Below the pieces are notes generated by a model, which was given only the letters and a program-made list of their open reading frames with translations, was not told the origin of the DNA and did not search any database. The position numbers were made by a program, and so were the translations under genes. Positions 10,948 through 22,919 of a DNA stretch of 64,000 nt are shown piece by piece (the first letter of the stretch is position 1; every line of letters begins with the position of its first letter). The DNA is from Hymenoscyphus infarciens (lineage: Eukaryota > Ascomycota > Leotiomycetes > Helotiales > Helotiaceae): NCBI GenBank assembly GCA_001414345.1, contig LLCB01000234.1, positions 30,335 through 94,334 on the forward strand, read 5' to 3'.

Positions 10948-12428
10948 TCATATCCTCATTCTCAGTGCACCTCTCTGGATCTCACCAGCAACACCATGTC
11001 CAGCCAAAGCCCACTTCTCAGCAACGGTTTGCTCATCAACTCTCTGTCTCAACACCCCACTCGCAGCCCAATACTCCATCAACCCACGAGCTTCTTCCTT
11101 GCTTAACCCACCAATCTTCATTGCCGAGGCATTTTGAAGAGCCTTTGTGGTCTTCTCGTCGTATTTTCTCTCAAATGGGTCTTTTGGAGTAATTTCTCGC
11201 TTCTCTTGTCTTTCCAAAGCTTGGGTTATGGCCAAGTTCATGGATAGAGAGATAGGGTTGTGACTTCTTGATGTGGCGCCAATAATAGCGCCACCGTTGG
11301 ATAGTTTGGCTGTGCCGGAAATGTGATCCATAAAGTGCTTTACGAGTGCAAGGTCGTGACAGTGGATAAATTTGTTATCAGGGTCACGGTACTCGCTCAT
11401 GCCCATAATGTAACTCATTCCATCCAAGGTGAAAAGGAGAGGGGGACGACCTGGAAGGTTTATCTCGTTCCAGAATGCTTGGAAGAAGGACCATGCAATG
11501 TCCGAGTCTCGGGATCCAAGTTCACAGAGTCGGGAGAGAGTGATATCTGCCGGTATTGGAACGGGAAGATTGTGGGTGTTTTTCACCTTGAGGGTGTCTA
11601 GGAGTGCGTTGTTGGCCTTGCCAATTTTTGCTAGCCATTCTGCGGTATAAGTGGGTTGGGCCCATAGGTCAGTTCCGGGAATTGGTGCATAGTCGTTGAC
11701 AGCATTGGATAACTCTTGGGCTACGATTATATTAGTATATCATTAAGCCAATTGTGACCCAACAAGAGCATACCTTCGGGAATATTAAGCACAACCCAGC
11801 CTTTGGCAAACGCAGATGCTTGTGCTTGCAAAAGCATCATGCTCTTTCCCGTGCCCTTATCCCCATCAAGCATCAACCTAAGTGTGGTTTTCTCCTTTTG
11901 TGCAGCAAGCAAAGCTTTTGTCAAGTCAACCGCCTCTTTCCTAACAAGTACACCTGGCCTTCGAAATAATCCCCAGCCCTGAGTTGTTTTGAATGCCTCG
12001 ATTGCTCGCAAAGAATCAACGGTTGCGCCTGGCAATCCCACGACCTTCCCCACCAACCTAGACCCAGGCTCGCCCTCAACAGTACCCTTTCCGATGGCGT
12101 CCACCATTTCCGGGCCAAGATCCTCCATACCGGCTACCTCAAGCGCATTTGTGTTGCTGAGTACGATTCGTTTTCTCAGCGCCTTTCTTTCCCCAGTAGC
12201 CGGCGGTTTTCTGGTATCCTTTGCTCGGGGTTTTTTGTTGATCTTTAGAGTTGCCTTCTTTCCTTTCGTTGTAGCGAGTGATTTCTTGGTGGGAACTGGC
12301 ATGGCGAGCTGGATAGAGGTCGAGGAGAAGGGGGCGGATGCCGCGACTCGAGCTATTCGTGAGCTCAATTGGATCGCCGAGGTACTGGGCCTGGAAATAC
12401 ATTTCCAGCAATTAATTGATGCCGCCAT
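10948..12428 (-). CDS. RSM23: Mitochondrial small-subunit ribosomal protein mS29 (DAP3/Rsm23)
   Basis: GTP-binding protein of the mitochondrial small ribosomal subunit. Exons are 12428-11774 and 11720-10948; the intron of 53 nt (GTATGC...TAG, with a CTAAT-like branch region) joins NIPE to AQELSNAVNDYAPIPGT. The product is 475 residues; yeast Rsm23 is about 450. The first 45 or so residues are rich in Ser, Arg and Ala with no acids until later, as in a mitochondrial presequence. The P-loop is LDGDKGTGKSMML (Walker A, residues 189-196), followed by the DAP3 pattern AQPTYTAEWLAKI and PLLFTLDGMSYIMG, the latter containing the Walker B-like strand LLFTLD. The C-terminus (ALAGHGVAGEIQRGALRMRI) also fits the family. 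The gene is divergent from RRS1, 226 bp away. Frame is intact. Confidence 0.9.
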
Positions 12429-12654
12429 AATTTCTGCGATCAGAGGGTGCTGAGCACACAGTTGTTGACGATGTTGAAGGATATCGCGAGAGGTTGTTCT
12501 CTAGCTGTCAAGAAATTGTATGGGTCGCGGATAAAGTCCGGCGCAACGCTAAAGCGGCTCTCTAAAAAGTTCTTGAATTTATTTTCCGATAAGCTCGCCC
12601 GGCTCCCCTCTATATCAACATCGACTGAAAACTCAACATCGCGATTGATTAACC
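12429..12654. promoter_or_regulatory. Compact shared promoter of RSM23 and RRS1
   Basis: Only 226 bp separate the two divergent start codons, so both genes must be driven from here. A CT-rich run precedes the RRS1 start (about 12600-12630). No specific transcription-factor site was identified. Confidence 0.55.
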
Positions 12655-13323
12655 ATGGAGGACACTACTATGAACGATGACGCCGGCGCGAAGAAGCCCC
12701 TCCCTATCACAGTCAACAAACCTACACCATATACCTTTGACCTCGGTCTTCTCCTCGCCTCCGACCCAAACCCTCTCGTCTTGACCGGTCGCGAAAACCT
12801 CGAAGATGATCTCGCAGCGACGGCGCGAGATGGCGCACAAGCTTTGTTGAATCAGCTGTTGACAACTTGCCCAATTCAGAGCACACCATCTGGAGTTTTA
12901 CTTTCCCTTCCTGCGATCGAGACTTCATTGCCTCGAGAAAAAGTCAGCCCCCCTCATAGTGCACATCAATTATCTGGACTTCCAACTAACATACCTACCT
13001 AGCCCTTACCCCCACCAAAAGCGCAAACCACATGGGAGAAATTCGCCGCCAAGAAGGGCATCAAGCCCAAGACCGCAGAGGAGAAGAAGAAGTTGGTCTA
13101 CGATGAAGTCACCGGAGAATGGGTTCCAAAATGGGGGTACAAGGGAAAGAACAAGCAGGGAGAGCAAGATTGGATTGTCGAGGTTGACGAGAAGAAAGAG
13201 CGCGAGAGAAAGGAGGGTACTGAGAGGCAAGGAGATGGGCGAAGAGATCGAAAAGAGAAGGTTAAGAGGAACGAGCGGATGCAGAGAGCAAACGAGAGAA
13301 AGGGAAGAAAGAATGGACAATGA
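12655..13323 (+). CDS. RRS1: Ribosome biogenesis regulatory protein RRS1
   Basis: Rrs1 works with Rpf2 to load the 5S RNP (5S rRNA, uL5, uL18) into the 90S/pre-60S particle in the nucleolus. Exons are 12655-12942 and 13003-13323, separated by a 60-nt intron with an unusual GTCAGC donor, a CTAAC branch site and a CTAG acceptor; the product is 202 residues, matching 203 in yeast. Family signatures seen: YTFDLGLLLASDPNPL, LLNQLLTTCPIQ, LPAIETSLPREK|PLPPPK, TTWEKFAAKKGIKPKTAEEK, LVYDEVTGEWVPKWGYKGKN and a basic, nucleolar-type C-terminal tail. The Met at 12655 gives the family start; a second Met six codons later is possible but not needed. The frame is intact. Confidence 0.92.
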
Positions 13324-14499
13324 TTGGTTCTGTGCGAATTGGTTTGCGTATGGCTTTCTAATGGTTATGGGAAAGTTTGGAGTTTGGGAGGCTCATTCTG
13401 GCGTTTTGGGTGGCTGTTCAATCGGACAGGATGAACATAAAAGCGACCGGAATGAAAAATAATCAGTACTTCAAAGGGATTCCAGTAAGTTTATTTGTTT
13501 AAATTACTTTAAAGTTGAACACATAGTTATAACCTCATCCACTGTTGTTTCTTCTTTGAGTTTTGTAATCGCTTCTAAATAATCTCTGTTTTCCGCAAGT
13601 CATTCTGTTGAAAAGATCACTTACTATCATTTCTCTTCCCTTTCATCCTGCATGAGCTACTAGTATTCTTCCATCTAAAGCTCATCTATTGTCATTGTTC
13701 CCCCTTTCATCCACAAGCTATCCCTCCAAAAACAAAGCACTGTCGTTTCACTTCCAGTGTATAAATCCCATTCAATTGGTAGAAAGCTGGACTATCACGA
13801 TTCAAAAATAAGCTACTGTCGAAATCTCTCACATTAAATCGCAAATGTTCTCTAGAAAATCTAACTACAAAAAACTTGTTCAAGTTCACACCTCTCACAC
13901 ATCACAGGATAGCATTCTGATATACAATTGCATTGACCTCCAGGCAATTGATGGTTGTAAATCAGGAACTTGAATGAGTCCCGCATGTTTATTACTGATA
14001 TTCTGTTTCTCCCAAGGGAGTGTCGCAACTTGTTCTTGGAGGGCGCGAACCTGGTCTTGGCGAGCTTGATCTCGACCTATTTGAGTCTGGTGGTTGTTAT
14101 CCCCAGCTTCGAGTCTTGCCAATTCAAGACGTACTCCGTGCTACATCTCTTAGGCGAAGGGAGAATGACCTGCAGATTTGGTTATTTTGTTTGAATTCAT
14201 CACCTGAAAATGCAACCACTCAAAACTTGACTAGCCCAGGACCTTGCACTGACCTCTAAGTGGTTACTTGGAAGGTGCCGCCCCCGAGAACATGACCGCC
14301 ATAGTGATGAATTGTTGAATGTCTTGAAGAGGTACTCCAAATTGGACTTGGAGATAGGCTGAATGTGTGACACAAACTTCCACTGCCGCAGAGTTTGTGA
14401 GGGTAAAGTGCTCCAAGAACGTGGGTTGGTTGGTATTGGTTGAGCAAGCTTTGAGGTCGGAACCTGCCAGGACATCTGTTAGCCGAAGTTATGCTTATG
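13324..14499 (-). other. Region between RRS1 and the P450 remnant, with a possible decayed coiled-coil gene
   Basis: About 1.2 kb with no supported intact gene. The minus strand shows two patches that look once-coding: ARLEAGDNNHQTQIGRDQAR followed by QDQVRALQEQVATLPWE (near 14120-13980, a Gln-rich helical stretch) and LAENRDYLEAITKLKEET (near 13600-13520). They are not joined by an open frame and carry stops between them. Composition is normal, so this is not RIP-mutated repeat. It may be the remnant of one minus-strand gene; the family was not recognised. Confidence 0.25.
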
Positions 14500-14823
14500 T
14501 ATCTAACAATTAGTGGACGCCCAACATTACCACTCTCCTAAGGCTTAGTTAGAGCAACTATATTCCACTCAAAATTCCTCATCAACTCGAAGAAAATCTT
14601 ATTCAACTCCATCCAAGCAATATTATATCCCAGACACTAATACTTGCCGTATCTGAAAATTAACCCGATAGTTTTCTTCATGTTTGCAAGTTTCTCTCCA
14701 TCTCGCTGGCTGGAATAAATCAGCATTGGTGCCAAAAAAATCGGGATTGCGATATACTCCCCATACACAGAATCCAAATTCTGTACCGCCAGGGACGAAA
14801 ATTCCATTAATGGTATCGCCCTT
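14500..14823 (-). pseudogene. Cytochrome P450 pseudogene, 3' (C-terminal) part
   Basis: The minus strand reads GDTINGIFVPGGTEFGFCVW followed by GVYRNPDFFGTNADLFQPAR, the region between helix K and the heme loop of fungal P450s resembling pisatin demethylase-type enzymes. A one-base frame change then leads to KKTIGLIFRYGKY-stop-CLG, the heme-binding signature with its cysteine but with a stop codon at 14639-14637, and ELNKIFFELMRNFEWNIV of helix L. A further TAG follows shortly after, where a tryptophan is expected. The upstream part of the same gene lies 5.6 kb away at 20431-21797, beyond a copia element. The last five bases of this part (14819-14823, CCCTT) are the target-site duplication. 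Confidence 0.85.
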
Positions 14824-15006
14824 TATTACAAGTGCAAGGTCAAGGGAAGTGTTACAGGCATTCAAAAGTGTAGAGTAGAGAATTAGGTATTGATTACTAC
14901 AAGGAGAGAACTATCTACTATGCGTAGGAGGGAGTATAAGTACCCTAAGAGTGAGCTAACCTCAATCGGGTAGCCATTATAAGAGTGAATATCTAATATA
15001 ATAATA
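14824..15006 (-). repeat. 3' LTR of Copia-1
   Basis: 183 bp, aligned end to end with 20248-20430. Begins TATTACAAG and ends AATAATA on the plus strand. The sister LTR ends in AACAACA, so the original ends were most likely TGTTAC...AACA. Cytosines are better kept here than in the other LTR over the first 80 bp. Confidence 0.92.
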
Positions 15007-18000
15007 CACCCCCTATTTGAGATTTAGTCTCTAAACCGGTTATCCTATATAACTCCACCTATTCTTAACTTTTAACCTTCCTAAATAGGCAACTTTATAA
15101 GCTATAATAGCTTTATAAACTCCTTGTGCTTATTACCTCTTAACATCTTAGTTAGTCTATCTACTAGTATCTCGCCTATAAGTATATAGTATAATTCTAT
15201 AATACCCTTTTTTACTCTTTCGTATATAAATTATTACTTATATATAAAGTGCTTTATATGTTAATATAATTTAGGATTCTCTATAATTTATATAGCTTTA
15301 TAGTAATTACTTCCTACTTAAACTTATAAGGCGTTCTTACTTTTATACTCTAATTCTAAGAGTAAGAACTATACCTATATAACCTCCTTTACTAATTTAG
15401 TAATACTATAGTATTTCGATTTAATTAAGTATAGTATAGTATAAGATTGTTTCTAGGATTAATAAGTAATAATACTCTCTCTTAAAAAGAAGGTATATCT
15501 AAAAGTCGATTTACTAGTATATAGGTAATTTATATAACTAGCATTAGTATATACTTCTAGTCCTTTTAGATCTAGTCCTCTATATATAATATACTAATTC
15601 TTTATTCCTTAGAAATATTATAATAAGTGTTTTATAACTCGAATATACTACTATAAAGGATTAACTAAAAACTTTAATAATACTAATATTATATATAATA
15701 TATCTAGCTAAGTAAAGACAGCTATATAATTAGCTAATCCTACTATTAATTAGTACTCCTTTATACCCTCTTAAGAGGCTTATTCTATATTTAGTACTAT
15801 AAAGTTTATATATCTAGGGTCTAAAGAAGTTATAACTAGATTATAGTCTTCTATGCTAAAGCGTTTAAGAATCTTTAAGATATAAGTATTTTAATAAAGA
15901 TATAGCTTTTTATTTTCTCTATTATATAAAATATATACTCTAAGAAAATATCTAGCTAGACTAAGGTTCTCTATTTAAAACTTTATATAAAGGTTAGTTT
16001 TAACTTTATTAATATACTACTTTTCGCCTACTATTAAGAAGTCATTTATATATATATAAATAATAACTCCTATAGCTTCATTTTAGTATATATAATAATT
16101 AGCTACTAAGAGCTTAAATCCTATCTCTTTAAGTGCCTCGTGTAATTTATTTTACTATAGCTAAGAGGATTATTTAAGACTATATAAGGACTTATTTAAT
16201 TTAGCTATATATTCTTTAAGATCATATATAACACTATCCTTAGTATATCCTAGAGGTATATTATAGTAAACTTCTCTATTAATCTTACTATTTAAAAAGG
16301 TAGTAATAGTATCTATCTATTTAACTTTAAGATTATATATTATAGTAAGAGCTAAAATAATCTTCTAAGAGCTTGTCTTATATACCTTTATAAAAGTATA
16401 GTAATAATCAACTTTATATTCTTACTCGAAGCTACGTACTACCTATCTTATCTTAAACTTTGAAATAACTAAATTAGCGTCTCTTTTAGTATAATAAACG
16501 AATTTAGTAGTAAGTACTCTTTAGCCTCTTAGTACTAACTTTTACTTAATTAGTATCTAAGTCTTTTTATATATAAGTAACTCTATCTCTATTCTTATAG
16601 TATATCTCTACTCTTTAGAGTTTTTACTATTTAAAGCTTCGATTAAAGTCTATAGATTATTAGAAATTTAAATACTCTCATATTTAATAGTAGTATATAC
16701 TTATCTAGTAGCGAGCTTTATAAGAGACTTAATTTCCTTTAAAGTTATCTTCTTCTTTACTAAATTTATAATAACATTTAGATTAACCTTCTTAATATAA
16801 TCTTAATAAGTATTAACACGTTTACTTAGTAGAATAGTAGAATATACCTTTTAAGATTATTAAATAGGTTTATTAACTTTATTATTAATAGAAACTTTAT
16901 TAAGAACTTCGTTATATTCATTATAATCTAAATTAGTTAAGCTAGGTTTATTAATATTAAGATTAAGAGTAAAATTATTAAAGTTTATACTCTTATCTAA
17001 AGTAATAGAAACTAAGATCTTATTATTAAGATTACTACCCCTAGATCTAGGTTCTAAGAGACTATATCTACTAATATACTCTCCTTTATTAAATCTTACG
17101 TCTAAGAATCTTACGACTCTTTATAATTCTAGTACTTAAATTCACTAAATACGTAAACCTTTATAACTAACTAATATACCTTTCTAAGCGTATATAATAA
17201 GCTTTTTACTTATAACTCTATTTTATACTAGGATATAGATAAAAGCCTTATACTCTAATACTTTTAGATTTAATATATCTAGTATATTATCTTTATCTAG
17301 ATAGAATTTATCTAGAAACTTTTAGTAAAAGGTCTTACTATTAACTATACTATTAGTAGTAATATTATATATTTAGATTAGTATAAGTAGTACTTCTCTC
17401 TAAAGAAACTTAGGGATCTCTTAGTTAATTACTATAGATTAAAGTCTTTTAATAAGAGTATAGATTATATACTTAGAAACCCTATTCTACTTAGGTGATC
17501 TTAGAGTAGTAATCTCAAGCTTTATTTTAAGGTTTTTAGTATACTCTTAGATATCTTTAACTATAAATTCCTTTCCTCTATCTAGCCTAAATATCTTAAT
17601 TTAATAGCTATATTAGATATATATTAATTACTTAAAAGCTTAAAGATGTTCCTATACCTCTTCTTTTATCTTTAAAAGATATCTCTATTACTTCTTTAAA
17701 TATTTATTAGTTAAGATTATAATATACTTTATACTATTATATATTAGAAGCTTAATTTATACTATATTACTAAATACATATCTAAGGACTTCCTAGCTTT
17801 TATACTCTAGATTAACGGCTTTTAGCTTATACTATATTAGCTTTCTAAGCTTATATAGAGTATATACGATTTTACCTTCTTAAGATTCTAGATACTCTTT
17901 AAATTCTATGCTTTTTACTAATTTAGAAGTCTTTTATACGTTATTAAGGCTAAGATATCTAAAGTAATAATACTATATTATTAGTAAAGAGATTTTAACT

Positions 18001-20233
18001 TTTTAAAGTATTACTAGGTAAGCTATAACTATAGTTAATACTAACTCTTACTTAAAATTTCCTAGCTTCTTATTAGTTAAAATAAGAATGCTAGCCTTCT
18101 TATTAGTTAAGAAGGTCTTAGTATTAGTACTTATACTACTTTTAATAATAGTATTATTAGCGCCTTAAGAAACTATAGAAGTTAGTCCCTTATTAAGGTT
18201 AAGGTTATATTTAATAACCTTAACGTCTTACTTTTTACTTAAATATATCTTTAAGTCCTTAGATAAGAGATAATTATTTAGTATCTTTAAGAGATAGTAA
18301 TTATTATCTAAAAGAGAGAAGACACGCTTAGATTTAGTAAGCTATAATTTATACTTATCGATAGTACTTTTAGTATCTATAAAGATACGTCTACTAAAGA
18401 GGTTTATACTACCTTCTAGGATATATAAACAATTCTTTAATTTAATATAGTAATAATCGTCTTTGTCTTAGCTAGTATATAATTAGAGTACTACTATACT
18501 AATTCCTTAAATAGAGGCTATACTGCTAACTATTATAATAGTGTTTAAATTCTCTTCTTAGAAGTCTTTTTAAAAGTAATAGCAATTATATATAATATAT
18601 AAGTTAGTGCTAGTATTGTTTTTAAATCTCTTTCTCTAAAGTTTAGACTTTTATAAGAATACTATAATTACGTTAGTATCTAATTTAAAACTATATACTA
18701 TATATAAGCTTATATATCTAAAAGCACTTTCTATATCCTTAGTATTATTATTAGAGGTATTTTTAGGCTTAGTATCTTTATTCTTTAAAGAATTACCCCC
18801 CTTTTTACCTTCCTTTTTTAGGTCTTATTTAGTCTACTTCTTATCTTAAAAAGCCTCCTACTTTTCCTTCTTTTCCTTGTTTTTTAAAAGAGAAAAGTAT
18901 AAATTAGAGTTATACTTATTAGACGTATAATAAGAGTAATTCTTATTCTCTTTACTATTATTACCTTTTAAGTATTATTACTATTATTAAAGCTTTATAC
19001 CTCTAAAAAGGGCTTTACTTTCAGTAGTCTTTCTAATATAAGCTTCATCTATAATATTAATAATTAAGCAATTAAGGTCTAGTAGATTAGAACCTTGAAG
19101 ATCTACTTACTTAGCTATAAACTATTAAGAAAAGGACTATATTAATCCTTTAATAAAAAGAGTAGTATACTACTTTTTAATATCTATTATTTCAAGATCT
19201 TTAAGCTTATGCTTTATATTTAAGAAGTAACTAATATACTTCTTAAGATTATTATATCTCTTATATTTATAGTTAATATAATTGCTAATTATATTATATA
19301 TAAGTACCTCTCCTTTTCTAGAGTACTTTCTTTTAAGAGTATTCTATATACCTTTTATAGTATAGATACCTTTAATAACTTTAGTAGAGAGAGCTTTAAT
19401 ATTATTTATAATTATAGAGTAGTATCTAGCCTCTCTCTTATCTTAAAAGTTCTATAACTTTACGTTATCTATAGTTTCTCCTTCTTATATAGTAAATATT
19501 AATTTAACCTTCTTTAATAGCTGAACATTCCTTTTAAAGTAGACTTTTAATTTATATTAACATATAAGTCTTATTATCTCTTCCTTTTATAATAAGTAAT
19601 TACTTTCACCTTTTAGACGTAATCTTAATAGGAGCTAAGAAGTGCTATAATAGCTTAAATTTAGTAGGTCTAATATATCGTTAGTGCTAGTAAATATTAA
19701 CTAAGAGAGTAGTAGTAAAGGAGCTCTTAATCTATTACCGTTTAAGCTATTATTTTCTATACTTCTTAATCCTAATCCTTTTAATAATAAATTTAATTTA
19801 TTATTAGAACCTTCTAGATTATTATAGAGAGACTTTAAGAACGATTCCTTAATTAATAATCCTTTTATTAGTAAAAGTTGCTCTAAAACCTATATAAGAG
19901 TATTTACTTTACTCTTACCTTTTTATATAGTTGATACTAAAGAAGGTAAATCGTTAAAAGATAATTTAAGTATAGCTTAAAATACCTCTTACTCTTATAA
20001 GTTAAAGGTTATTAAAGGGATTAATCGTTAAACTTTTATTAATTTACTAAACAGATTATTTAAACTTAATATATATTAAAGTATAGTTAATACTTATATA
20101 TTTTCTAGTGTTAATATCTCTTAACCTAAGTTTATATATATATATGTCGTCGGTAGTAATAAGATAATAAGTAAATTAACTTCTACTATTACAATTTAAG
20201 TAATACTATTAAATACTAATAACATAATAGCTA

Positions 20234-20247
20234 CCAGGCTTATAACC
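20234..20247 (-). promoter_or_regulatory. Primer-binding site of Copia-1, matching the anticodon arm of initiator Met-tRNA
   Basis: Minus strand GGTTATAAGCCTGG lies directly inside the 5' LTR. With one RIP-type G-to-A change undone it becomes the complement of a CTCATAA anticodon loop and its stem. That is the half-tRNA primer type known from Drosophila copia and yeast Ty5. Identification is by motif only. Confidence 0.65.
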
Positions 20248-20430
20248 TATTATAAGTGTAAGGTTAAGAGAAGTATTATAGGTATTTAAAAGTATAGGGT
20301 AGAGAATTAGGTATTAATTACTATAAGGAGAGAACTATCTACTATGCGTAGGAGAGAGTATAAGTACCCCAAGAGTGAGCTAACCCCAATCGGGTAGCCA
20401 TCACAAGAGTGAATATCTAATACAACAACA
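20248..20430 (-). repeat. 5' LTR of Copia-1
   Basis: 183 bp, the direct-repeat partner of 14824-15006, differing almost only by C/T and G/A transitions. It abuts the target duplication CCCTT at 20431 and, on its inner side, the primer-binding site. Confidence 0.92.
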
Positions 20431-21797
20431 CCCTTTGGTAGTACTTTCTTAGGTAAGAGACCTGTCACCGGTGGCCTGATGTGAAGACCACCTCTGATAA
20501 CGGCTTAAAGGTAAGACAGAGTTTCGGCATTTTTACTAGAGATAACCTAGTCACAGGAGAGACCTGTGTTCTTAACATAGGCGTCGATTTCAATATATAA
20601 ACGTCTATAGACGCAGGGATTCGTCATAATAAACATGATAGTAGCACGAGTGGCTGTTGCAGTTATATCTGCACCGGCAAGGCTATTAATATCTTAGCTT
20701 TTCTTTCAGAAGATAGAGATTAGTAGAGTGATTTCTTACATCTAGGCAAGACTCTCAGCAACAGTATCATATTCCTTAATCCCATGTCTCATAAACGAGC
20801 CCATCATATCCTTACCAGTTCCAGTTAGATCTTCCTTAAATCGTTTCCTAACAACTTCCTCTACGACAATATAAAGATTCACAATAAGAGTAATTTCCTT
20901 TCAAAAAGGAGAGGGAAAACTACCGTATAAGCCTCCCAGGACCAGCCTCATCTTTAGCAGGTGGGAAGATCATGTTTCCAATAATAGGCGTATTAAGAAA
21001 GTCGCTCACAGCAGGAATAGAGCACAACATAATAACTGCTTACATCGTCTCTTCCATAGATTTAATATAAGAATAAACATCTTCATCAGAATCAATATCG
21101 CCAAAAGGCACATCAAATGCTAAGTCAGTAATGATATCCAGTGCCAGAAATTAAGCCTTTCTCGCAAGATCCATGGGTTTCAGGGCCGTCTCGGTTGATA
21201 TATATTTAATTATAATCAGGTTGAGGAGATTAGAAACATGTTTGTTGACCCTGTCTTCTACGGTGGGTTTCTCTTTTCCAGAGTATTATTTGAATGTTAG
21301 ATGTTTCTGATCGGCGTATGAGTAGTAACTTACACCCATAGCCATTTGAGTTCGTCGTCTAGTATGCTCATTCTCATCAACAATGGAGAGAATGTTATCA
21401 TGACCCGGCTGCATCCAAATACCTTTGTACCAAGCGATTTTTCGTACAAGACGACCGAGCATTATTCATGCGATGAATGGTATCGGCGTCACTGGTGAGT
21501 AGCATGTTAGAACCAACTCTCGCTAGCGACACTACACAATAAAAACGATTAGCCTGCTTACTACTTGTTTAAAGAAAATACCAACTTACCGTATTTCTTA
21601 CAGACGTGATACAGTTGTTAATGAATATTCAAATTATGCACAGCTCTTACGATCCAAAGATTGGACCATGCGGCAAGTGCAGGACCCTTGATATGGGACA
21701 ATTTTCGATAAGCGACAAAGCTGCTCAATCCATAATAAGCGCAAGAAAACAAGCTCGCCCAGTTCACAGCCGCAAAAAGTTGTTAGAAAGCTGCCAT
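20431..21797 (-). pseudogene. Cytochrome P450 pseudogene, 5' (N-terminal) part
   Basis: Starts at 21797 (MAAF-stop, with TAA at 21785-21783) and continues LFSCAYYGLSSFVAYRKLSH, IKGPALAAWSNLWIVRAVHN and QLYHVCKKYG. An intron follows, then SLARVGSNMLLTSDADTIHR, a one-base frame change, IWMQPGHDNILSIVDENEHT with RRRTQMAMG, and DLARKA-stop-FLALDIITDL with AFDVPFGD. Further on come FKEDLTGTGKDMMGSFMRHG, ITATATRATIMFIMTNP (the I-helix region) and LHIRPPVTGLLPKKVLPKG at the copia junction. Stops at 21620, 21153, 21042 and 20744 sit where CAA/CAG-like codons are expected. Several introns with good GT-AG ends remain. It was a microsomal P450 of unknown substrate, resembling pisatin demethylase-like fungal families. 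Composition is near normal, unlike the copia insert. Confidence 0.85.
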
Positions 21798-22919
21798 AGT
21801 TTTGGTTTTCTGCCAGTCTGGAGATTCTTACAAATGTAAAACCGCGATCATATTTAAACCACGACACGAGAAGCCGGGGAGGGAATAGTACGACAAGGGA
21901 CAGTAGTATCCCTAATGGCCCTACGCGGGCATATTAGCCTAAGGCCCTGTTCGGCTCGCACAACTAAGTTGTGCACATGACCTAAAACTAAGTGTTCAAC
22001 TCTACACCGCTAAGGAGTAATTAGGACGTTCAGCACGCACACCTAGTGTACCTAGATTTGTGAGTGTTTCACATACAAGTGCCTTGTATCTTTTGTGCGT
22101 CACCAAAATGATTCATGGGCCTTATTTGGTCCCTGTCCCTTTCACTCCCACGAAATCCCCGGTTACAAAGTGTGGTTATACCCATCTACCACTAAGATAA
22201 GACCCTCCTGAAACGACGTTAAGACAGGATCGGAATTGTAGTCTTATCTTTTCTATTTAGATTTTCTATTCAATTATTATAAATTGAACTTCGTAAAAGC
22301 TCCTAAAAATACGTCAAGACTTAAAGGACTAAGAGCTTATATAAGGTCTCGATTTGCACGAGCTCTTGGTCCTTATATACTTGTAGTTATCTCGTAGTTA
22401 ACTGGAGGTTGAGTCTTACCTCCGTAAATATTTTGTGTTAGGCTCTGAATAGAACCAGTTACACCTAGTACTTCTAGCACTAAATCAAGACTAATTTATG
22501 GCACACCCTTGGCTAGACTCATTTCACCACACATCTAGGAAATTGTGCAGTGCGGACCGAACTGGGCCTAAATACTCAAAGCTAGTCATAGTACAAACCT
22601 TTATCGGGATTTGAAGGTAGCGGGATATGTAAAGGCGGTGATGTAGTGAAACAACCCTCCTCGTACTTCTCCACCTCTCTTCCCGTTCCATTCTCGCTTA
22701 CCAAAATTACTTTTTACGGAAGATAGAGACGCCATAAATCTCCCGTTAATATACACCGAGTAAAAAATGCTGTATCTGATGTATGTTTCGTCGTAAAGTT
22801 TAACTAGGAACAAGTGAAAGGCAGACTAGAAAGCAATACAGTAGTCTGACTTTACTACCCAGTCAAGCTATACAACATAGCTCTAGTAAGCTTCAAATAA
22901 AACTTTTCTCTCAAGGGAA
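21798..22919. other. Unassigned sequence between the P450 and HET pseudogenes
   Basis: About 1.1 kb of moderately AT-rich, non-repeat-looking sequence. A 70-codon minus frame (22813-22601) shows no recognisable motif. The first part is the upstream region of the P450 remnant. A short palindrome, ACAACTAAGTTGT, lies near 21960. Nothing further can be supported. Confidence 0.3.

Larger units (their letters stand above)
14824..20430 (-). mobile_element. RIP-mutated Ty1/copia retrotransposon inserted in the P450 gene (Copia-1)
   Basis: A complete 5607-bp LTR element in minus orientation, with LTRs of exactly 183 bp at 14824-15006 (3' LTR) and 20248-20430 (5' LTR) and a 5-bp target duplication CCCTT (14819-14823 and 20431-20435). 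Next to the 5' LTR is the primer site GGTTATAAGCCTGG (minus strand); next to the 3' LTR is a G-rich purine tract. The pol frame is recognisable through its stops. The reverse-transcriptase active site reads VIIYIYINDFLIVG at about 16039-16068, i.e. a YVDD box altered by G-to-A changes. An ANLVISKF-like stretch near 16440-16480 matches the KARLVVRGF motif of copia RTs. CpA and TpG are almost absent inside, the RIP signature. The element is dead. Confidence 0.92.

Noticed and set aside
21606..21867. Two opposed 77-codon frames near 21.7 kb
   Set aside because: They are out-of-frame shadows of the P450 N-terminus, which reads in another minus-strand frame with stops.
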